NCBI RefSeq assembly: GCF_900168685.1
Contig: NZ_FVZN01000014.1
Location: forward strand, 1,240,001-1,304,000
DNA length: 64,000 nt
DNA from: Solibacillus isronensis
GTDB lineage: Bacteria > Bacillota > Bacilli > Bacillales_A > Planococcaceae
Direction of reading: 5' to 3'
In this document: one piece after another, positions 16,834 through 25,639 of the stretch
Layout of the letters: each line of letters opens with the position of its first letter
Numbering within the stretch: position 1 is the first letter of the stretch
Notes under the pieces: model-generated
Told to the model about the DNA's origin: nothing
What the model saw: only the letters and a program-made list of their open reading frames with translations
The model's database searches: none
Program-made: the position numbers and the translations under genes

Positions 16834-17940
16834 ATGAGAACGACATCCGAAAATATTACGGTTAATACACCGCTTGCACTGGCGGAAAAAGCATGCAAGG
16901 CAATTATGGATACTTATACACCGGATCAGCTGCCACCGGCGAATTCTTTCCACTATCATCAGGGGGTATTTTTATACGGCATGCTTCGCGTATGGGAAGT
17001 GACAGGTGATCAGCAGTACTTTGACTATATAAAAGGCTATATCGACAGCCTGATCGACGAAGAAGGTAACTTATACTTTGCGCGGGATGAGCTGGATTCT
17101 GTGCAGGCCGGCATTTTACTGTTCCCATTATATGAACAGACGAAGGACCGTCGTTATTTAGTTGCAGCGAAAAAACTCCGACATCTGCTGTATTCGATAA
17201 ACCAGACGACAGAGGGCGGCTTCTGGCATAAAGATAAATATCCTTACCAAATGTGGCTGGACGGGTTGTTTATGGCAGGTCCGTTTATGCTTATGTACAA
17301 TAACCATTTTGTCGAAGAAGAGCTTGTGCTGAATGTTGTACGTCAGGAAAAACTGATGCGTTCAAATATGAAAGATGAGAAAACGGGCTTACTGTTCCAC
17401 GCATGGGATGAGAAAAAAGCACAACCATGGGCAGACCCGGAAACAGGCTGTTCACCGGAATTTTGGGGGCGTTCAGTCGGGTGGTACGGGACGGCACTCG
17501 TCGATATATTGGAACTGATCAACGGTGCACGCGGTCAGGAAGAAATCGTCCAGTCATTGAAAGATCTAGTGCCTGCCATTACTAAGTTCCAGGATGAGAA
17601 ATCGGGATTATGGTATCAAATCGTGGATAAGGGCGATCGTACCGATAACTGGCTGGAGTCTTCATGCTCGTCCCTGTTTATTTACTTCATTGCAAAAGCG
17701 ATTAAACTGGGGTTAGTTGATGATTCGTACCAAACAGTAGTTAATAAAGCTTATGATGGGTTAATCGAACATATGGTGGATGTGAAGGAGGATGTGGCTA
17801 ATCTAAAAGGCATCTGCATCGGCACATCAGCAGGGGTATACGATTATTATGTGGACCGTCCGACTTCAGAAAACGATTTACACGGTATGGGCGCATTCAT
17901 TTTAGCAAGCATGGCGTTGCATGATATTACGGCAAAATAA
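16834..17940 (+). CDS. GH105 unsaturated rhamnogalacturonyl/galacturonyl hydrolase (YteR/YesR-like)
   Basis: 368 residues. Cytosolic enzyme that removes the 4,5-unsaturated uronic residue from oligomers produced by lyases. Motifs of the alpha/alpha-barrel family are FHYHQGVFLYGMLR, FWHKDKYPYQMWLDGLFMAGPF (with the catalytic-side Asp) and HAWDEKKAQPWADPETGCSPEFWGRSVGWY. There is no signal peptide. AAAGGAG matches ATG 16834 (MRTTSENITV), ten codons after an upstream ATG. Flanking terminators make it a single-gene unit. Its presence implies that unsaturated oligomers from a pectate or rhamnogalacturonan lyase are imported, although no lyase gene is in this window. Confidence 0.9.
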   Translation: MRTTSENITVNTPLALAEKACKAIMDTYTPDQLPPANSFHYHQGVFLYGMLRVWEVTGDQQYFDYIKGYIDSLIDEEGNLYFARDELDSVQAGILLFPLYEQTKDRRYLVAAKKLRHLLYSINQTTEGGFWHKDKYPYQMWLDGLFMAGPFMLMYNNHFVEEELVLNVVRQEKLMRSNMKDEKTGLLFHAWDEKKAQPWADPETGCSPEFWGRSVGWYGTALVDILELINGARGQEEIVQSLKDLVPAITKFQDEKSGLWYQIVDKGDRTDNWLESSCSSLFIYFIAKAIKLGLVDDSYQTVVNKAYDGLIEHMVDVKEDVANLKGICIGTSAGVYDYYVDRPTSENDLHGMGAFILASMALHDITAK

Positions 17941-17951
17941 TAATAGTAAAG

Positions 17952-17982
17952 AAAAGGTACCCGAATCAAGGGTACTTTTTTC
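17952..17982 (+). terminator. terminator after the GH105 gene
   Basis: GGTACCC and GGGTACT arms with flanking AAAA and TTTTTT. Confidence 0.8.
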
Positions 17983-18000
17983 TTGCCTTTGAAAAAATAA

Positions 18001-18017
18001 ATGTAAAGTGCTTACAT
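18001..18017. promoter_or_regulatory. palindrome upstream of the two-component genes
   Basis: ATGTAA-AGTGC-TTACAT: perfect 6-base arms around a 5-base centre, about 115 bases before the sensor kinase start. Its TGTAA/TTACA arms recur with a 4-base centre at the kduI promoter. Candidate operator, regulator unknown. Confidence 0.4.
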
Positions 18018-18133
18018 GTTATGTTAGAATAATTGGAATATAAAGAAAATATGGATTCTACTACTTTATTCTATTTGTATGTGCTTTATGTTTGAAATAT
18101 CTTATTCTTATATGAGAATGGAATGTTTGGTAG

Positions 18134-19942
18134 GTGTGGCATCTGGAACGACTGAGGACATTTTTGTATAAATATATTTTTCATTCATTTAAAACAACGA
18201 TGAATATGTTGTTTTTGCCGATTGTGATTATTTGTATTTTAGTAACCGGCGGTGTGTCGACATATATCGCAACGGCCCAAATTGAAGAGAATACGTATCA
18301 AAGTATGAACGATACGATTTATCAGACAAAGAACTATTTAGACCATACCCTTTCGGATCTGTTTTCGCAGCTAGTATCCATATCCTATGATACACGGCTC
18401 GTCAACTTATTGATGAAGGAGCAGGAGCAAATCGTACCGGAAGATTATATTCCGATCGATAAAAATCTGCAAATTATTTACGGGCGTTACAGTACAATTT
18501 TGGAGTCGGCTACGATTGATCTGAACGAAGGGGAATTTTTGATTTATCAAAGCGAATTTACGAGGAAACCTGTTATTGATTATGATGACTTTTTCGTGAA
18601 TTACCGGGCAGATAGTGAAAATTTTAAATGGAAAAATGTACATGAAGACGTAGCGTTCCATACCGGAAATGCGGTGATGTCGATGTACAAGCTTTTGGAA
18701 CTGAATGATCTCGAGAAAAGAGGCATTGTACTCTTTAATATTCGGGAGGAATTTTTCGGAAAGGTGCTGAGTCGATCACTCATCGGGGAGAATGGTTATT
18801 TGGCGCTCATTTCAGAAGACGGAATATACCAGTCGAAGGAACTTGAATCAAAATATACGCTTGATGATGAGACATTTCAGAAACTGCATCAGTTATCAAC
18901 TCCAAAAGATCAAATTACATATACAAATGAAGACAATGAGGAAATGATTGTCATTTACGATACGCTTGAGTCCAATGGCTGGAAAATCGCAGCAATTGTT
19001 CCTGAAGATGATCTGCTGAACAAAGTGGAGTATATAAAAATATTCGCCGTGTTTTTAATTATCATCATGATTGGTCTTGTCGTATTTGTAACGAATATTT
19101 TTATTTCCTATATGTCAAAACCGTTTCAGAAATTGGCGAAACAGATGGATCTCGTAAATGAAAATCATCTTTATCTGGAAGAAAAAATTTCAGGACCAAA
19201 AGAGATGCGAGTGTTAAACCGCGGCTTTATCGAACTGATCGACCGGATTAACGTGTTGATGGACCAGGTGATTTTGGAGCAGGAAGAAAAACGCCAGCTG
19301 GAATTTGCGATTATGCATGCGCAGATCAATCCGCATTTCCTCTATAATACGCTTTACTCGATTAAAGGGCTTTGTGACATGGGCATGACAAAAGAAGCGA
19401 GCCAGATGGTCACGGCGTTATCGAATTTTTTCCGTATCGGGATTAGTAAAGGGAAAGAAATTATCTCGGTCAAAGAAGAAATCGAGCATATCGAAAACTA
19501 TTTAATCATCCAGGAGATGCGCTATGGGGATGATTTCACGTATGAAATCGATGTGGAAGACAGCATTTTGGAAAATGAAATTGTTAAACTTTCGTTGCAG
19601 CCGATAATTGAAAATGCGATCTATCATGGCGTAAAACAAAAGCGCGGACAAGGCAAGATTGTTATTAAAGGGTACCGTGACGCAAACTATGTTTATTTGG
19701 AAGTTTCGGATAACGGAACAGGAATTTCGGAGGAGCGGCTTGAAGCGATTCATGCGGAGCTGCAGCTGAATTATCAAGAGCAGAAGCAATATATCGGAAT
19801 TGGCATAAAGTCTGTCAATGACCGGATTAAAATGCAGTACGGGGAAGCTTACGGACTCACAATCCGAAGCAAATATGGTGAAGGAACATCGATGATTATT
19901 ACTATTCCGGTGACAACAGGGGGCTTGACAAAGGATGTATAA
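18134..19942 (+). CDS. YesM-like sensor histidine kinase
   Basis: 602 residues. Membrane segments at about 22-46 and 294-317 flank a ~245-residue extracellular sensor region, followed by HAMP (about 315-370) and a LytS/YesM-type His kinase domain. The phosphoacceptor is H401 in QINPHFLYNTLYSIKG. ATP-binding motifs are ENAIYHG, DNGTGIS and GIGIKSVNDR. It is paired with the response regulator that follows, with an 8-base overlap. Such pairs sense sugars or binding proteins and activate CUT1 transporter and pectin genes, which is inferred here from position. The GTG start has only a weak GGTAGG site. Confidence 0.9.
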   Translation: MWHLERLRTFLYKYIFHSFKTTMNMLFLPIVIICILVTGGVSTYIATAQIEENTYQSMNDTIYQTKNYLDHTLSDLFSQLVSISYDTRLVNLLMKEQEQIVPEDYIPIDKNLQIIYGRYSTILESATIDLNEGEFLIYQSEFTRKPVIDYDDFFVNYRADSENFKWKNVHEDVAFHTGNAVMSMYKLLELNDLEKRGIVLFNIREEFFGKVLSRSLIGENGYLALISEDGIYQSKELESKYTLDDETFQKLHQLSTPKDQITYTNEDNEEMIVIYDTLESNGWKIAAIVPEDDLLNKVEYIKIFAVFLIIIMIGLVVFVTNIFISYMSKPFQKLAKQMDLVNENHLYLEEKISGPKEMRVLNRGFIELIDRINVLMDQVILEQEEKRQLEFAIMHAQINPHFLYNTLYSIKGLCDMGMTKEASQMVTALSNFFRIGISKGKEIISVKEEIEHIENYLIIQEMRYGDDFTYEIDVEDSILENEIVKLSLQPIIENAIYHGVKQKRGQGKIVIKGYRDANYVYLEVSDNGTGISEERLEAIHAELQLNYQEQKQYIGIGIKSVNDRIKMQYGEAYGLTIRSKYGEGTSMIITIPVTTGGLTKDV

Positions 19943-21470
19943 AATAATCGTAGTAGAGGATGACCGCATTATTCGTCGAGGCATTTGCCAGACGATTCCA
20001 TGGGGAGAAAACGGGATAGAAGTTGTAGGAGAAGCAAGTGACGGGGAAATGGCACTTGAACTAATTGCACAACAGCAGCCACATCTCGTCATTTCAGATA
20101 TTAATATGCCTTTTTTGAATGGGCTCGATATGGCGCGACAACTAAAAGAAATCTGCCCACAGACAAAATTTATCTTTTTAACCGGTTATGAGGATTTTAG
20201 TTACGCGCAGCAGGCTGTACAGTTAAAGGCATTCGATTACTTACTGAAACCGGTCGATTCGGAACTGCTGCTGGAAAAGGTGAAGGAAGCACTCGCTGAA
20301 TGGTCCGAAACGTTTTCGAATGAACAGTTGCTCGTGGAATCGCGTGCAATACGGCAACAGAAATTCTTTAAACAGCTCATGGCAGATGGTGATACAGAGA
20401 CCGATATCGAAAAAGCGCTTTCAGATTTGGATGTACACTTAGACGGGACATGCTATTCGGCAATTGTTGTGCATGATGGATGCGAAGGACATTTGCTTGA
20501 GGAGCAGATTGTTCAGCTTGCTTCAACAAAGCTTGATGTAGAGAAATTTCATCTGCTGTCGGTCGAGGACAATGAATGGGTACTGCTGATCGGACATGAT
20601 GAAGCAGAAGAGGCAGTAGACCTGGCAACATTCTTGCTTGAACAGCTGCCGGATGTAACGCTGGCATATGGGCGTCCATATACGAATTTGTTCGAGATTG
20701 GCCGTTCGTTCATCGAGGCGAAAATGGCGTTGGATTTGCGCTATATTATGGGGACAGGCAAATTGTTTTCAATTGACGATAAAGTGACGAATGGTGAGCA
20801 GACAGCGGAAAATTTAAGAGCGATTGATGTGAAACTGATTGCACAGATTAAGCAAGGAGTTCCGGAAAAGGTGGAGGAGCTGCTTGAAGAGTTTCATGAC
20901 GCCATCATCGATTATCAATCGTTATCGCTCGCGGATCTGAAAGTGATGACACTAAAATATGCAACACTGTTATCATTTGAAATCGACCGCTGGAGTAAAA
21001 ACGAAACATCGACCCATTCGGCTGATGTATATAAGGCAGTAATGGAAATGAATTCACTGCACGATATGATACAAATTATTCGGGAACTTATTCAACAATG
21101 GTCGGAAATTCTCTATCAAAAAGAGGAAAGCAAGTTTAAAAGCCATGTTGATCTCGCAATTCACTATATGAATGAATATTATTCGGACAGCACATTAACA
21201 TTGCAGAAACTGGCCAAAATGATTCATGTAAGTGCACCGTATTTAAGCAATCTGTTTAAACTCGAAAAAGGGTTTAATTTTGGGGACTACTTACTGGAAT
21301 TGCGCATGAAAAAAGCGATGGAGCTGCTGCGAGAAGAAAGTTTGAAAACATATGAAATCAGTGAGCAGGTAGGGTACAGTAACCCGCAATATTTCAGTAT
21401 TTGTTTTAAGAAATACACTGGCCATACCCCGGCCGAATTTAAAAAGAAACTGAATCCGAATGTCAGCTAG
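19935..21470 (+). CDS. YesN-like response regulator with AraC-type DNA-binding domain
   Basis: 511 residues. The N-terminal receiver has acidic D9-D10, phospho-site D55 in VISDINMPFLNG, T84 in FLTGYEDF and K106 in LLKPVD. A ~280-residue middle region is of the kind found in YesN proteins. The C-terminal AraC double helix-turn-helix spans about 405-505 (LQKLAKMIHVSAPYLSNLF and SEQVGYSNPQYFSICFKKYTG). It overlaps the kinase gene, so the two are translationally coupled. Probable activator of the surrounding pectin-oligomer genes. Confidence 0.93.
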   Translation: MYKIIVVEDDRIIRRGICQTIPWGENGIEVVGEASDGEMALELIAQQQPHLVISDINMPFLNGLDMARQLKEICPQTKFIFLTGYEDFSYAQQAVQLKAFDYLLKPVDSELLLEKVKEALAEWSETFSNEQLLVESRAIRQQKFFKQLMADGDTETDIEKALSDLDVHLDGTCYSAIVVHDGCEGHLLEEQIVQLASTKLDVEKFHLLSVEDNEWVLLIGHDEAEEAVDLATFLLEQLPDVTLAYGRPYTNLFEIGRSFIEAKMALDLRYIMGTGKLFSIDDKVTNGEQTAENLRAIDVKLIAQIKQGVPEKVEELLEEFHDAIIDYQSLSLADLKVMTLKYATLLSFEIDRWSKNETSTHSADVYKAVMEMNSLHDMIQIIRELIQQWSEILYQKEESKFKSHVDLAIHYMNEYYSDSTLTLQKLAKMIHVSAPYLSNLFKLEKGFNFGDYLLELRMKKAMELLREESLKTYEISEQVGYSNPQYFSICFKKYTGHTPAEFKKKLNPNVS

Positions 21471-21496
21471 CGGTATAGATGCCGCTAGCTTTTTTG
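21465..21496 (+). terminator. terminator of the two-component operon
   Basis: GCTAGCGG and CCGCTAGC arms with a TATAGATG loop, then a T run. The left arm includes the last codon and stop of the regulator gene. Confidence 0.85.
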
Positions 21497-21536
21497 TATT
21501 TCAGATTGAACGCCGTGCATATGTGTACAAATATTT

Positions 21537-21552
21537 AAGAAAAGCGTTTGAT
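21537..21552 (+). promoter_or_regulatory. cre-like site upstream of kduI
   Basis: AAGAAAAGCGTTTGAT has the AAAGCGTTT core of CcpA sites. It lies upstream of the kduI -35 region. The match is weaker than those at 13549 and 24338. Confidence 0.4.
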
Positions 21553-21577
21553 ATTTTAAGGACATCGTTACGTAACA

Positions 21578-21606
21578 TTGTAAACCCTTACATCGTTTTT
21601 TATAAT
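21578..21606 (+). promoter_or_regulatory. kduI promoter with embedded palindrome
   Basis: TTGTAA at 21578-21583 and TATAAT at 21601-21606 are 17 bases apart. TGTAA-ACCC-TTACA (21579-21592) overlaps the -35 hexamer, an ideal position for a repressor site. It could be a cre variant or a KdgR-type operator. Confidence 0.6.
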
Positions 21607-21699
21607 CGGGTTGTAACAATATTCAGAAAACAATAGCAGAGGTTAAGAAAAACAGACCTAGATGATTAAAACTGTTCATTAACCGGAGGAGGTAGCAAA

Positions 21700-22530
21700 A
21701 TGGAAACACGTTATGCCAATCACCCTGAAGAGATTAAACGTTACAATACGGACGAATTACGTGAGCATTTTTTAGTGGAAACACTATTTGAACTTGGAAA
21801 GGTACATTTAACATACACACATGTGGACCGTATGATTTTTGGCGGGGTAACACCTGCGGATACGGAACTGACGATTGAACTGGATAAAGAATTAGGCGTA
21901 AGTTACTTCTTAGAGCGCCGAGAACTAGGCATCATCAATATTGGCGGTGACGGGGTTGTTGTATTGGATGGTATTGAATACGACATGCAGCGCCGTGATG
22001 GATTATATGTAAGCCGCGGTACGAAGCAAGTGCTGTTCCGTTCAAAAGATGCGGCAAATCCGGCGAAATTTTATATCAATTCAACACCGGCACACCATAC
22101 ATACCCGACGGTGAAAATTGATATTAACAATATTAAACCGTTAGAAGCAGGTACACCGGGAACATTGAATGAACGAAAAATCTATCAATATATTCATCCG
22201 AATGTTTGTGAAAGCTGCCAGTTGCAGATGGGCTTGACGATGCTGTCACCGGGCAGTGTGTGGAATACAATGCCTGCTCATACGCATGAACGTCGCATGG
22301 AAGTGTATTTGTATTTTGATATGGAAGCTGATACTCGTGTTTTCCACTTTATGGGGCAACCGGACGAAACACGTCATCTTATTCTGAAAAATGAACAGGC
22401 TGTGATTTCGCCAAGCTGGTCGATTCATACAGGTACAGCGACAAGCAACTATACATTCATTTGGGGAATGTGCGGAGAAAACATTACGTATGACGACATG
22501 GACCATGTAAAAATGGAAGATTTACGCTAA
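21700..22530 (+). CDS. kduI: 4-deoxy-L-threo-5-hexosulose-uronate ketol-isomerase (DKI isomerase)
   Basis: 276 residues, the family length. Converts 4-deoxy-L-threo-5-hexosulose uronate, from unsaturated galacturonate, to 3-deoxy-D-glycero-2,5-hexodiulosonate. Recognisable blocks: LREHFLVETLFELGKV at the start, THVDRMIFGGVTP, YVSRGTKQVLF, and the metal centre MPAHTHERRMEVYLYFDM. GGAGGAGG precedes ATG 21700. Directly followed by kduD, so two consecutive pathway steps are in one operon. Confidence 0.96.
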   Translation: METRYANHPEEIKRYNTDELREHFLVETLFELGKVHLTYTHVDRMIFGGVTPADTELTIELDKELGVSYFLERRELGIINIGGDGVVVLDGIEYDMQRRDGLYVSRGTKQVLFRSKDAANPAKFYINSTPAHHTYPTVKIDINNIKPLEAGTPGTLNERKIYQYIHPNVCESCQLQMGLTMLSPGSVWNTMPAHTHERRMEVYLYFDMEADTRVFHFMGQPDETRHLILKNEQAVISPSWSIHTGTATSNYTFIWGMCGENITYDDMDHVKMEDLR

Positions 22531-22549
22531 GCGAATGGAGGAACAATAG

Positions 22550-23332
22550 ATGACACAGGAAGTAGCCGGTTTTTCATTAGATTACTTTAGCTTAAAAGGA
22601 AAAGTTGCCATTGTAACAGGCGGCAATAAAGGATTAGGCCAGGCATATGCCGTCGCTTTAGCAAAAGCGGGAGCAGACATTTTTGTTATTGCGCGCAGCG
22701 CGGACTGGAGTGAGACAGAGCGTTTAATTAACGAAACAGGCCAAAAGGTAACGTTTTACCAGGGTGATTTAAGCGATCGTACGATTATCAAACCTGCTTT
22801 GGAAGCTTGCCTGCAAGAATATGGCACAGTGGATATTTTAGTGAATAATGCCGGTACAATCCGCCGTTCACCATTACTGGATTACCAGGAACAGGACTGG
22901 GATGCGGTGATGGAAATTAACTTAAACAGTCTATACCTATTAAGCCAGGAAGTCGCGAAAGTAATGGTAGAGAAAAAGAGCGGGAAAATTATCAATATCG
23001 CATCGATGCTTTCGTACCAGGGCGGCAAATTTGTTCCGCCATATACAGCGAGTAAACATGCCGTCGCCGGTTTAACAAAGGCATTTGCCAATGAACTGGC
23101 AGAGCATAATGTGCAGATTAACGCGATTGCTCCAGGCTATGTGGCAACAGATAATACGGCGCCGATTCGCCAGGATGAAAAACGCAGCACGGAAATTCTA
23201 TCACGTATTCCTGCAGGACGTTGGGCTACGACTGCAGACTTGATGGGATCTGTCGTATACTTGGCAAGCCGTGCTTCGGATTATACGAACGGTCATATTT
23301 TAGCCGTTGATGGCGGCTGGCTGGCAAGATAA
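22550..23332 (+). CDS. kduD: 2-dehydro-3-deoxy-D-gluconate 5-dehydrogenase (SDR)
   Basis: 260 residues. Reduces 3-deoxy-D-glycero-2,5-hexodiulosonate to 2-keto-3-deoxygluconate. Classical SDR features: TGGNKGLGQAYA at 24-35, NNAG near 97, Ser in IASMLSYQGG and Y-x-x-x-K in YTASKHAVAGL. The N-terminal FSLDYFSLKGKVAIVTG is typical of KduD. It starts 19 bases after kduI with GGAGG and ends at a terminator. Confidence 0.94.
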   Translation: MTQEVAGFSLDYFSLKGKVAIVTGGNKGLGQAYAVALAKAGADIFVIARSADWSETERLINETGQKVTFYQGDLSDRTIIKPALEACLQEYGTVDILVNNAGTIRRSPLLDYQEQDWDAVMEINLNSLYLLSQEVAKVMVEKKSGKIINIASMLSYQGGKFVPPYTASKHAVAGLTKAFANELAEHNVQINAIAPGYVATDNTAPIRQDEKRSTEILSRIPAGRWATTADLMGSVVYLASRASDYTNGHILAVDGGWLAR

Positions 23333-23358
23333 CTACTAAATTAATAGGAAATAATTAT

Positions 23359-23391
23359 AAGCCGTATCACGCAATGCTGATACGGCTTTTA
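23359..23391 (+). terminator. terminator after kduD
   Basis: AAGCCGTATCA and TGATACGGCTT arms with an 8-base loop and a short T tract. It sits just before the next start, so partial read-through or attenuation is possible. Confidence 0.75.
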
Positions 23392-23409
23392 CTAAAGGAT
23401 GTGGAAATA

Positions 23410-24252
23410 ATGAAAGCTAATTTAGGTATTCGTGCACATGATCTGGAAGCAGAAAACTTACAGGAGCTTGCGGCAAACGTAGCGCAAAGAGGATTTTCTG
23501 CAGTCCAGCTAGCACTTGCAAAATCCATTACGGAATTTTCTACAAGTACAGGGTCATTATCACCAGGGTATGGGCATTATGTAAAATCACTTTTTCAGCA
23601 GCACGATGTTCGCATTGCTGTTTTAGGCTGCTATATTAATATGATTCATCCGGATTTAGCTGAGAGACAGCGGCAGCTCGATCGCTTTAAAGAACATATC
23701 CGTTTTGCGCATGATTTCGGCTGCAGTATTGTCGGAACAGAAACGGGCAGTGTCATTCCGTCACTCGGTTACAGCGAAGATAATTTTACCGAAGAAGCTT
23801 ATAAGGAAGTTGTAAAAAGTGTGCAAGAACTCGTAGAAGAGGCAGAAAAGTTTGGTGTCATCGTCGGTATTGAAGGCGGTATCAATCACCCGATTCACAC
23901 ACCGCAGCGGATGAAGCGTTTATTGGAAGATGTACCGTCGTCGAATATGCAAGTCATTTATGACCCGGCGAATTTTATGAGCTTGGAAAATGTCCATGAT
24001 CAGCATTCGGTAATAGATGAAGCCTTCGAATTATTCGGCGAACGTATTGTGATCGTTCATGCGAAAGATTTCATTTTGGATAATGGTGAAATTGTAATGG
24101 TGCCAGTCGGAACCGGCCAGCTCGATTATAAGTATTTAGCGGAAAGGCTGAAGAAGGAGAAGCCGTTCATCAATATTCTTTTGGAAAATACGCGCGATCC
24201 TCATATTGCCGATAGTATACGTAATATACAAGACTGGTATGAACAAGCTTAA
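23410..24252 (+). CDS. sugar phosphate isomerase/epimerase-type TIM barrel
   Basis: 280 residues of the AP-endonuclease-2/xylose-isomerase-like barrel. Metal-binding patterns are GTETGSV and IVGIEGG (Glu), YDPANFM (Asp/Asn), IVHAKDF (His-x-Lys-Asp) and LLENTRD near the end. Its reaction is not known. The position between kduD and the transporter ATPase implies a step on pectin-derived uronates, such as epimerisation of a ketouronate or rhamnose-type intermediate (inference). AAAGGATG fits ATG 23410; an in-frame ATG at 23374 falls inside the terminator stem and is unlikely. Confidence 0.82.
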   Translation: MKANLGIRAHDLEAENLQELAANVAQRGFSAVQLALAKSITEFSTSTGSLSPGYGHYVKSLFQQHDVRIAVLGCYINMIHPDLAERQRQLDRFKEHIRFAHDFGCSIVGTETGSVIPSLGYSEDNFTEEAYKEVVKSVQELVEEAEKFGVIVGIEGGINHPIHTPQRMKRLLEDVPSSNMQVIYDPANFMSLENVHDQHSVIDEAFELFGERIVIVHAKDFILDNGEIVMVPVGTGQLDYKYLAERLKKEKPFINILLENTRDPHIADSIRNIQDWYEQA

Positions 24253-24337
24253 AAGAGCGCAGTAGTAAATCAAAATGTGCATTTATGCCATATATTATAA
24301 GATTTTAAACAATTATCTAAAAATTTTAAATTATTTC

Positions 24338-24351
24338 TGAAAGCGTTTTCT
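24338..24351 (+). promoter_or_regulatory. cre (CcpA) site before the MsmX-like ATPase gene
   Basis: TGAAAGCGTTTTCT is a near-consensus catabolite-response element, 65 bases before the ATPase start. Confidence 0.75.
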
Positions 24352-24415
24352 ATTACTATTAAATTAAGAAGCACATTAGCAGTGTTCACAAGGAATCGAT
24401 CGAGGGGGTAAGGAA

Positions 24416-25513
24416 ATGGCAGAATTAAAATTAAATAATATTTATAAAATTTACGATAATAAAGTAACCGCTGTAGATAATTTTAACTTGCATATCGAGG
24501 ATAAGGAATTCATCGTTTTTGTTGGTCCTTCGGGTTGCGGAAAATCGACAACTTTACGGATGATGGCAGGCTTGGAGGAGATTTCAAAAGGGGATTTCTA
24601 TATTGATGATAAGCGTGTAAACGACATCGCACCAAAAGACCGCGATATCGCAATGGTATTCCAAAACTATGCATTGTACCCGCATATGACGGTTTATGAC
24701 AATATTGCATTCGGTTTGAAATTACGTAAGCTGCCGAAGTCGGAAATCGATGAGCGAGTACGTAATGCGGCGAAAATTTTGGGCATCGAAAATTACTTGA
24801 ACCGTAAACCGAAAGCTTTATCTGGTGGCCAAAGACAACGTGTTGCATTGGGCCGTGCCATTGTACGGGATGCGAAGCTGTTCTTGATGGACGAGCCGCT
24901 GTCAAATCTGGACGCAAAGCTGCGTGTGCAAATGCGTGCTGAAATCATTAAATTGCACCGTCGTATCGGGACAACGACAATTTATGTAACACATGACCAG
25001 ACAGAAGCGATGACAATGGCGAGCCGTATAGTCGTAATGAAGGACGGCATTATTCATCAGGTAGGGGCACCGAAGTATATTTATGATAATCCTGAAAATG
25101 TGTTTGTTGGCGGCTTTATCGGTTCACCTTCCATGAACTTTTTAGATGGACGTGTAGAAGATGGCTATTACCAGCTGGGAGACAGAAAAATAATAATTCC
25201 GGAAGATAAAATGACGATGCTTCGTCAGCAAGGTTATGTCGGGAAGGAAGTTATTTTAGGAATCCGTCCTGAGAGCTTTTTTGTAGGGGAAGAGACGGCG
25301 GAGCTTGATCCTTCTGTTGTGTCTCAATATGAAATCGAAGTTGCGGAGTTAACAGGTTCTGAAATTATGCTGTATTTCAAAATCGGCGACCAGGAAGTTG
25401 TAGCATTGACGGATGCGCAACAAACAATTGAAGCAGGACAAAAAGTCAATTTTGCTGTTAATACGGATAAAATGCATTTCTTTGATAAAGAAACAGAGAT
25501 ACGTATTCGCTAA
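24416..25513 (+). CDS. CUT1 sugar ABC transporter ATPase (MsmX/UgpC-like)
   Basis: 365 residues. Walker A GPSGCGKST at 37-45, Q-loop in MVFQNYALYPHMTVYDN, signature LSGGQRQRVALGRA, Walker B LFLMDEPLSNLDAKLR and switch His in YVTHDQTEAMTM. A C-terminal TOBE/OB regulatory domain runs from about 235 to the end, as in shared ATPases. It has its own cre box and no adjacent permease. It likely energises the permease pair at 13.6-15.4 kb, as MsmX serves several Bacillus CUT1 systems. Confidence 0.93.
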   Translation: MAELKLNNIYKIYDNKVTAVDNFNLHIEDKEFIVFVGPSGCGKSTTLRMMAGLEEISKGDFYIDDKRVNDIAPKDRDIAMVFQNYALYPHMTVYDNIAFGLKLRKLPKSEIDERVRNAAKILGIENYLNRKPKALSGGQRQRVALGRAIVRDAKLFLMDEPLSNLDAKLRVQMRAEIIKLHRRIGTTTIYVTHDQTEAMTMASRIVVMKDGIIHQVGAPKYIYDNPENVFVGGFIGSPSMNFLDGRVEDGYYQLGDRKIIIPEDKMTMLRQQGYVGKEVILGIRPESFFVGEETAELDPSVVSQYEIEVAELTGSEIMLYFKIGDQEVVALTDAQQTIEAGQKVNFAVNTDKMHFFDKETEIRIR

Positions 25514-25561
25514 TACCGACGGGAGAAGCAATAGAGAAGCTTCTAACTTAATAGAAGAATT

Positions 25562-25606
25562 AAGGCTGTCCAAAAGTCATTTACTTATAGGACAGCCTTT
25601 CTTTCA
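25562..25606 (+). terminator. terminator after the ATPase gene
   Basis: AAGGCTGTCC and GGACAGCCTT form a 10-bp perfect stem followed by TCTTTC. Confidence 0.8.
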
Positions 25607-25639
25607 ACAATTACTTGTATGAAGGCAGGGGGAAAGCTC

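Noticed and set aside
18001-18017. cre site for the sensor kinase
   Set aside because: The centre is five bases and lacks the CG core of CcpA sites. Kept only as an unassigned palindrome.
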